Positions 52,001 through 60,892 of a DNA stretch of 64,000 bases are shown one piece after another. Made by a program: the position numbers and the translations under genes. This stretch comes from Reticulitermes speratus (lineage: Eukaryota; Arthropoda; Insecta; Blattodea; Rhinotermitidae). Positions within the stretch are counted from its first letter, which is position 1. The number at the start of each line of letters is the position of its first letter. The notes below the pieces were generated by a model. The model had not been told where the DNA came from. It made no database searches and saw nothing but the letters and a program-made list of their open reading frames with translations. Location: positions 62,001 through 126,000 of the forward strand of contig JAJKFL010000006.1 of the NCBI GenBank assembly GCA_021186555.1, written 5' to 3'.

Positions 52001-55000
52001 CTAGCACACAACCTCCCGAACCAGACACTCCACCATAGTACTCTTCACCGTACAACAGGCAGTACACTTCGCTCCCCACAAAAACATATCACATGGTAAG
52101 TCATTCATATACATTAAATAGAAAATCAATAATGAATACTTTTAACAACCAATACATATACAAATTCTATATTACTTAACAAAATCGTTTATTTTACAGC
52201 CTTTAATACCACAATCCCACACGCCAGCACTTCCGCAATCTACTATCTACAGTACTTTTACAATTTTACAACTTTTAACGAGTCTTTTTACAAGATTTTA
52301 ACTTATAATATATAAGTTTTTAAAGTGCCGTTAGAATGTTTAAAATCATGTATATGAAGTGACTGTAGCTTTCAACAAAAAACCCCCTGACGATGATCCT
52401 AGGATCGAAACACGTGTTGGGGTTATAATTTTAACCATTTTAATAATAAAGCTACATAAAAAGTGGTTTTAGTGTGCATCAGTTGGTCTGTAACTTAATT
52501 TAAAAACACCCACTTATGTCTTGATTTCAGGCTTCCACCGCGATTGTGTGGTCTTGTGGGTTATTACACGGCGTCGCGTGGTAATTGTTTATCGATGTTG
52601 TTTACTCGGACTCTTGACCCATGAGGATGTGACAGATACGTTGTCCCGAAACGTCGGTAAACAATTACCACACGACGCCTTGTAATAACCAGAAGACCAC
52701 ACATTTCACCCACTTATGTCGATAATACAATCACGTTCCTCCTCTTTATACACTTTCTTGACATAGACAGTTCTATGTGTCACGTGTCCATCTGTCCAAC
52801 TTATAATTTTGATACCAACAGAATGGATTTAACATAAACTAATTTTCTTCAAAATTTTGACAATCACTACTACTACTACTACTACTACTACTATGATAGG
52901 ACAAAGACAAATATAGCAATTCATACCAATTACAGGTACCCCATTATATACAAATCCAAAAAATGCCAAATGATAACTTATCTACACAAAGTTGGAGAAG
53001 CGGGCAGGAGGGAAGGTACTGTGGTGTCGTTAAGTCGATCACATTTTTCCATAACAGCAGTGTTAAATACAACCTTTCGCATTTCGTGTATCGTGGATTC
53101 AATATATTTAGCTTGACAGGTTTCAACATAAAGTAGCATTCATTTACACTGTAATGATGTGTCACTACTTGTCCTATGCACTTTAACCTGAACCGACCTT
53201 CAGGTGCCCGACATCGTTTGTGCCGGCCATAAGTACCGTGACACTGGCAGAGGAGGAAACTGATGCTTACTGGAAAACTGGTTTCAATTTATGCATTTTC
53301 ATCCCATGCAAATTATATTTGCAACCATTCATGAACAGACACTTCCACTTCATAATTATTGTGGTAAGTACCAAGATGGGACATTAAAATCAATATTTTC
53401 TGCGATTATGTTAAAAAATGATGGCACATCAGTGTAACAAATGAGATACAGTTACTGCCGTAATGACTTCTGACTTAAATTTTATGACCTAGGGAACGCA
53501 ACTTACTGAACATCCCTTGTACAAGGGTAAGTTTCCTAACGCTCCTCTGTGTTCTCCATTTAGGCCAGAGTTCACAACAAGTTACACTTCTGCACGTATC
53601 ACATATGAACGAAAAGTACAGCTTCATAATAAACATAACCAGACAGAGCACCAACTGTAATGAACACTGTGACACACCTTCCTGTCAGCTTCCAAAATCT
53701 CATGTTTCTGCTTCAGTGTTTCTGTGACTTCACTGTGTCTCTCTGCATTACCCAAAGCTGCACATTTGGATGCTTCCAGCTCCAAGCTACAACATAAACG
53801 AACGACAAAAACATGTACCAGATTTTGAAACACATTACTACTTCATTTATATAGCTTTTCAGGTTCGCTTGGCGATTGTTGTATGGTGCTGTAACGTGGA
53901 CACTTCAGAAAATAGATCAGAAGTATCTGGAAAGTTTTGAAATGTGGAGCTGGAGAAGAATGGAGATCAGTTGGACCGATCGTGTGAGAAATGAAGAAGT
54001 ATTACACAGAGTTAAGGAGGAGAGGAATATCGTACATACAATAAAAAGAAGAAAGGCTAACTGGATTGGTCACATCTTGCGTAGGAACTGCCTTCTGAAA
54101 CACGTGATTGAAGGAAAGTTAGAGGGATAGAAATGAAGGGAAGACGAGGGAGAAGACGTAAGCAGCTACTGGATGACCTTAAGGAAAAGAGAAGATACTG
54201 GAAATTGAAAGAGGAAGCACTAGATCGCACCCTGTGGAGAACTCGCTTTGAAAGAGGCTATGGACCTGTCATAAGACAGACTACAGAATGAATGAATGAA
54301 TGAATGAATGAAGTATTCCCATCTTCAGGGCGACAGAATTTGCCGAGGATGCAGGCCATATGTCCCTCCAAAACACTGGAACAAACTAATTTTTATATAA
54401 TACCTTCACTACAGGAACAAACCTTTACTACCACTGTGAAAACCAAAAGACAGACCATGATCCAAACCTTACAGTTTGTTTGTTAGTTAGTTAAATGCTC
54501 AAATGTGTTCACAGCACTGAAAATCACTCAGATCCAAATTATTACTTTGGATAAATGTAACTGCCTCCAACTTCAAGTTTAGTGGCCCTGAGAGAAGAGC
54601 ATCTGACACAGAAGCATATCTCGCAGTATTTCACACAAAACACAATTTTATTGTCATGATGGAGGCTGCAGGTTCTTGTAAAACAGTGATAACTGACCCC
54701 CAAGTTCGCCATGCAAATTGACACAGAACTTCTTCTCCAATGACCACTCAAGCACCTACCAAGTGACAAACATAAGTGCCAAGGCAAAATCCCTCACCTG
54801 TATATCTCTCTCTCAGCAACCTCAAGCCTCCATTTGGCTTCAGCTTGCCTCTGAAGCTCCCTAGTATGACACTCTTCCATTTCCTCATCCAGGCCTGCCA
54901 CCCTCTCCCTCAATACTGATAACCTCTCCTCTTCCTGTAGCAGCTTCTCACTCTGTGCCTGCCATTCACCGTCAAGAAGGGCACGCTCCATGTCCAACTG

Positions 55001-58000
55001 AAACACAGAATCAAAATACACCAACAACTTTAAAGCTGAAATTAACTAAATACTACGCGAACTTTATATTATACAGGGCATACACAAACGAATGGTGCGG
55101 TTTTAATAGTGAACACTATTAAAACCGCACCATTCTTTTGTGTATACCCTGTATATATACTGTGCATTTCAGTAATTAATTAATTATTTAATTCCAACAA
55201 ATGCACAACACTGTTTTAGTGTTTTCTGTCCCTACATATTACATAATTATATGTGTGAAAGTGAATTGGATGCACTGAGGATTGTGAACTCTCAACGATA
55301 CCCCTGATGATGGCAGGACAGAAACACTAAAACGGTGTAGTGCATTTGTTGGAATGAAATAATTAACTAAATACAACGCGTTTCATCTCCCAGGAGCTGC
55401 GACAGCATACGCGGTACAGTGACTACACTTGTGGCCCGACAATCCAACGTTTCATTCAGAGCAGAGATAAAAGGTTATAGTCTTTGTCAAAATGTCCACA
55501 CTCACTCTGAGGCCCACCCAGCCTCCTATACAATGGGTACTTGTGGCTACTGCTGCCCCGTCTCATCCTCGATTTCATAATACTAAAAATATTTTTGTGA
55601 GCACAGATCATAAAGCTCCTCATTACGCACTTTTCTGCCATCTCCTGTTGCTTCCCCCTCTTTTGCCCCAATATCTTCCTCATCACCCTACTCTCAGAAA
55701 ACCTCAGATTATTTGGCACACGTCATTCTGCAGTACAGTGACATATTCAAGGCGCAGAAGCTGTAGGACATCATACCTCACGAAGCAGCTCCTCCTCCTG
55801 CTGCTCAATGTCAGCAACCTTCCTCTTCAGCCCTGACATTGTTGCCAACAGCTTGCCCCTCTCCCTTCGTAGTTGCTCGATGTCTCCAAAACTCTGCAAA
55901 CGACAGATCTGAATTCAAGTCATCTGGAATATGATGTTGTGTTGGGTGAAGAGCTCGTGTTTTAAAGAATTGTGAATCTGTTAACTTTCATTTCTTCAAC
56001 CAACAAATGCACTTTTTATTTCTGTTCAATTCACCCTACATATGTTTCGGCCGTGACTCGGCCATCATCAGGGGTACGTTGATCAGTTCACTTCACTGTT
56101 CACTGCCCCATTTGGTATATCACAACCATGCAACAGCACAATAACAACAGCAGGATACGGACGTCAATATCTATACAAGACCAACTGCCAGCAATTTTAA
56201 CAATTTTAACAAATTTCATTAACAATAGTTTTAATAATCTTAACATTCCGACACAGTGCTCTATATTCACAATTTACAGTGCTATACATCAAGACATTTC
56301 AAGACACTGCTTGAAGAAATTGTGTATACCGGTGATTGCCAACGTAAATAATAGCCTTAAACAGTGTAACGGTTGTGATAATGACTAATGGGGCAGTGAA
56401 CAGTGAAGTGAACTTATCAATGTACTCTGATGATGGCCGAGTCACGGCCGAAACATTGTAGGGTGAATTGACAGAAATACGAAAATAAAAAAGTGCATTT
56501 GCTGGTTGAAATACTGAAAGTTAATGTCAAGATGCACGGTGAACACAACGTAAAATGTGATACCGTTATCTTCAGGTCACAGAGCCACCTTGGATGAAGA
56601 TTACTTAACCCTGAAGACGAAGGCGCCACAGTGCTTCAAAACACGAGGGACCACTCACCCGGCAACACAGCATCACATCCCAGAACACATCAATCTTTAG
56701 CATCACCACTGTCAAAACCTCAAAACTATGAAGTTAGATTTGGCTTAGATAAAGTGAGGTGTCAGAAACAGACTGTCCTGCAGTTACCCTTTCAACCTAT
56801 GGCACTACAGCCCACAGTTAAGCCTTGGCATCCCATAATTTCTGCCTCAAACTGCTCTATTTTGAGCGGTCAGCTTCCAGTTGCAAACCGGAGAAGTTTG
56901 GCAACATCTTCTTTTACACCTTCCTACCATTTAAAGCTGGGTCTCCCTACTGGTCGATTGCCAGTGAACTCAGCTTTCAGGGCTTTTTTGGGTAATGCAG
57001 TCGAGAGGGAGTCTTTGTACATGTCCAGCCCATTGTAGTCTCTTGAATTTAATGCAGGATACTAGGTCAAGATCTTTATATTCTCTATTCTCTATAAAGT
57101 TCTTCATTATATCCAATCCTCAACCTCTCATTTTCTCTCACCGGTCCAAATATTCTATTTAAGATTCTCCTTTCAAAGGAGTTCAGAAGGGCTTATGTTT
57201 TTCTGGAAAGTTTCCAGGTTTCACAACCATATGCGAGGACTGTACCAATCAAGGTCTTATATAGTCTTATTTTAACAAACTTACATACCATCTGGCTTTT
57301 CATTACTGTGAGAAGTGACTAGTATCAAACTATTAGCTAGGATTAATCTCCTTTGGATTCCTGAGAGCTCATTGTTATAATCCATAATACAGGATCCTAA
57401 ACGTACAAAACTGTTAACTAGTTCAATGTTGTGCCCAGCAATACTTAAACACTGATCTGTATTAACTTCAGCATAAGACATGAACTATTATGACAATTTC
57501 ACACTGTTGCCACCGTGCATCTTCGTCACATTAAATTAAGTTATGGACCAACTGATGCACACTAAAACCACTTTTTTAAGTAGCTTTATTATTAAAATTG
57601 TTAAAAATTGTACCCCTACACGTGTTTCGATCCTAGGATCATCGTCAGGGGGTGTATTTTGCTAAAAGCTACAGTCACTTCAACACATGATTTAAAATAT
57701 TCTATCTGCACTTTAACTTATTTTATAAATATGTTTTAAAGTGCAGATAGAATATTTTAAATCATGTGTTGAAGTGACTGTAGCTTTTAGCAAAAAACCC
57801 CCTGACGATGATCCTAGGATCGAAACACGTGTAGGGGTACAATTTTTAACAATTTTAATAATAAAGCTACTTAAAAAAGTGGTTTTAGTGTGCATCGGTT
57901 GGTCCATAACTTAATTTAATATTATGAAATATTTGTACTAATTAACCATTCCACAACATGGCAAGTATCCACACATGAGAAATGTCACTCAAAATTAACA

Positions 58001-60860
58001 ATCATGGGACTGCAGCTTAAGGCATGACACCACAGTCTGGGGCCGGGATAGCTCAGACGGTATAGCGACTCGCTACGGGCTGGACGGTCCGGGGATCGAA
58101 TCCCGGGGGGGCAGATTTTCCGCAGCCATCCAGACTGGCCCTGGGGCCTACCCAGCCTCCTATACAATGGGTACAAGGTCTCTTTCCAAGGGGTAAAGCG
58201 GCCAGGGCGTGGAGTTGACCACCCACCCTATCTAGCGCCGAGGTTAAAGAAAGAGTAGATCTATACCTCTACTCCCCCTCTGGGCCTTCATGGCCCATTC
58301 TAGGGAGAACTTTACCTTTTACCACATAGTCTGGTAGAACTTCATCAACATTTTGGAAGACAGTTCCTCCAAAATGTTCATTACTTCTATCAGACCACAT
58401 GGCATTACATCCCAGACGTACTGAACTCCACAATCTCACAGCCTTCTGCATTACCTTCGCACTGCTCTGTGACTGGCTCTCCTCTATCATTCTCTCCAAC
58501 TGTGATGTGCTGGTGTTCTGTTTCAGGCACCAACTCAGGCGACGGCCCAACGTCCTGTTTTGCCCGCTCCTTGTGCTTCACAACTTCACTGCTGACTTCC
58601 CTTCACCATCTACCAACACATCTTTCACTTCACCGTTCAACTTGGATGGTGCTAATACAGCCTGTCTGTTCGATATCACCATGGCATCTACCATATCATT
58701 TAGACATTCTTCTGGACTGCCATTTGCAAGAGGAAGTATAAATTTTCCTTTGTCATTTGCCTGACCACTGTTCAGTGATGTGGACACTACATCACTACTG
58801 GCACATTTCACTTGTGCGTTACTTGGTGTTTCTTGCGTTGTTCTTCTAGGCAGTGAGTCAACAAACTCATAGTCACCGTTCAGAGCCAAACGATTTTCTA
58901 TCACCTCACTTGTGTCCCTGTTGAACAAGATATTTAAAGTCAGGCATCTCAAACATTAAGATCAAATGAAGTGTGGCTATATGGAGTTCGCAAAATGATT
59001 TTATTGCAAATATCCCTGTATAATACACTTAATCAAAGTAGTCCCCTTTGCAGCTATACTTTAGCCCATCACTGTTTACACTATTTATACCTGCCTTCAC
59101 ATTTTGCTCAATGTCTCTGACGTCCTGAAATCTTCATCCCTCCAAGGTAGATTTAATTTCAGACGGAACCAAGAGCTACTTTCTAAGTGATCTAATGTAA
59201 GAGTAGCAACTTAGAATTAACATCTCATTACACACAACTTCAAAATAAGAAAACCAAAAAATTACACTGCAGTAAGCCCTCGATTTAATGGACAAAAAAT
59301 TTCTGTCCTAAAGGAAAAATTTAGAACCTCTTTTATTTGCAAATAGAAAAAAAAGTGGTGGAAACACTCCATTAGTTACACTGTGTAGTATAAGTTACCC
59401 AATGTACATTATAATAATATTTTATTCATACTTATACATTATAACAACATTTTAGTATATCCTGTACATTGTAAGTTCATTATTAATATATCTTTTTAAA
59501 ATACATTCGATTTAACGGACTTTTGGCAATAGCGGACACCCCTTCCCCCCAATTAGTCCGTTAGATCGGGGCCTACTGTATTTATACAGCAAGCAGGCTC
59601 CATCAACTAACTTGCCCAAAATGTGGCAAAAGGTATGATGGAAAGACTGGATGGAGCTTTTCCACACAAATATAAAGGACATTTACATTCTTTTAGGGCA
59701 AACATTGGTACGCCAAAGTTTGCATAACACGTAGCAGACGTTCATCACTCATTTGGTAAAACTGAAGACATGGAAATTATACAGTGGCACTCACACTTGA
59801 TTTCATCATATGTTAACTGTATGCATGTTATATACTACCTCTCACTTTGCTGTACAGCCGGACAATGGCTTGGGCATAGCGAAACATGAAGCTGTGCTTT
59901 CCTCAATAAATAAAGTATTCATTGTATTTACTGTATGTATTGTTTTGTAATTGTGTATAGTTTGTTTTGTATTGTTACTTTTATGTATATTATATGTACA
60001 TTTGTTTGTGTGTACTAGTGTAAGGACTACTGCCACCGGGTGAAAACTTTGTATTGTGTGTACTAGTGTAAGACTACTGCCACCGGGTGAAAACATTTGT
60101 ATTGTGTGTACTAGTGTAAGGACTACTGCCACCGGGTGAAAACATTTGTATTGTGTGTACTAGTGTAAGGACTACTGCCACCGGGTGAAAACATTTGTAT
60201 TGTGTGTACTAGTGTAAGGACTACTGCCACCGGGTGAAAACATTTGTATTGTGTGTACTAGTGTAAGGACTACTGCCACCGGGTGAAAACATTTGTATTG
60301 TGTGTACTAGTGTAAGGACTACTGCCACCGGGTGAAAACATTTGTATTGTGTGTACTAGTGTAAGGACTACTGCCACCAGGTGAAAACATTTGTATTGTG
60401 TGTACTAGTGTAAGGACTACTGCCACCGGGTGAAAACATTTGTATTGTGTGTACTAGTGTAAGGACTACTGCCACCGGGTGAAAACATTTGTATTGTGTG
60501 TACTAGTGTAAGGACTACTGCCACCGGGTGAAAACATTTGTATTGTGTGTACTAGTGTAAGGACTACTGCCACTGGGTGAAAACATTTGTATTGTGTGTA
60601 CTAGTATAAGGACTACTGCCACCGGGTGAAAACATTTGTATTGTGTGTACTAGTGTAAGGACTACAGCCACCGGGTGAAAACATTTGTATTGTGTGTACT
60701 AGTGTAAGGACTACTGCCACCGGGTGAAAACATTTGTATTGTGTGCACTAGTGTAAGGACTACTGCCACCGGGTGAAAACATTTGTATTGTGTGTACTAG
60801 TGTAAGGACTACTGCCACCGGGTGAAAACCAATTGACAGTAAATATATAAAATAATCATA

Positions 60861-60892
<32 letters not shown>

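Larger units (their letters stand above)
57540..57905. mobile_element. Palindrome of two inverted Penelope-like 3' tails
   Basis: The left arm from ATGGACCAACTGATGCACAC and the right arm to GTGTGCATCGGTTGGTCCAT are reverse complements over about 180 bp each, centred near 57722. Each arm matches the tail of the element at 51560-52505, including the hammerhead-like motif. Confidence 0.88.

Noticed and set aside
55195-55350. An eleventh hammerhead-like motif at 55305-55345
   Set aside because: CTGATGA and GAAAC are present but stem II does not pair convincingly and stem I does not match, so I list it only as a degraded tail.
58041-58110. Possible functional tRNA genes (also near 2400, 9400, 16450, 36900, 42550, 50720)
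   Set aside because: A and B boxes are present but each head continues into a shared SINE body with target-site duplications and does not fold into a complete cloverleaf.
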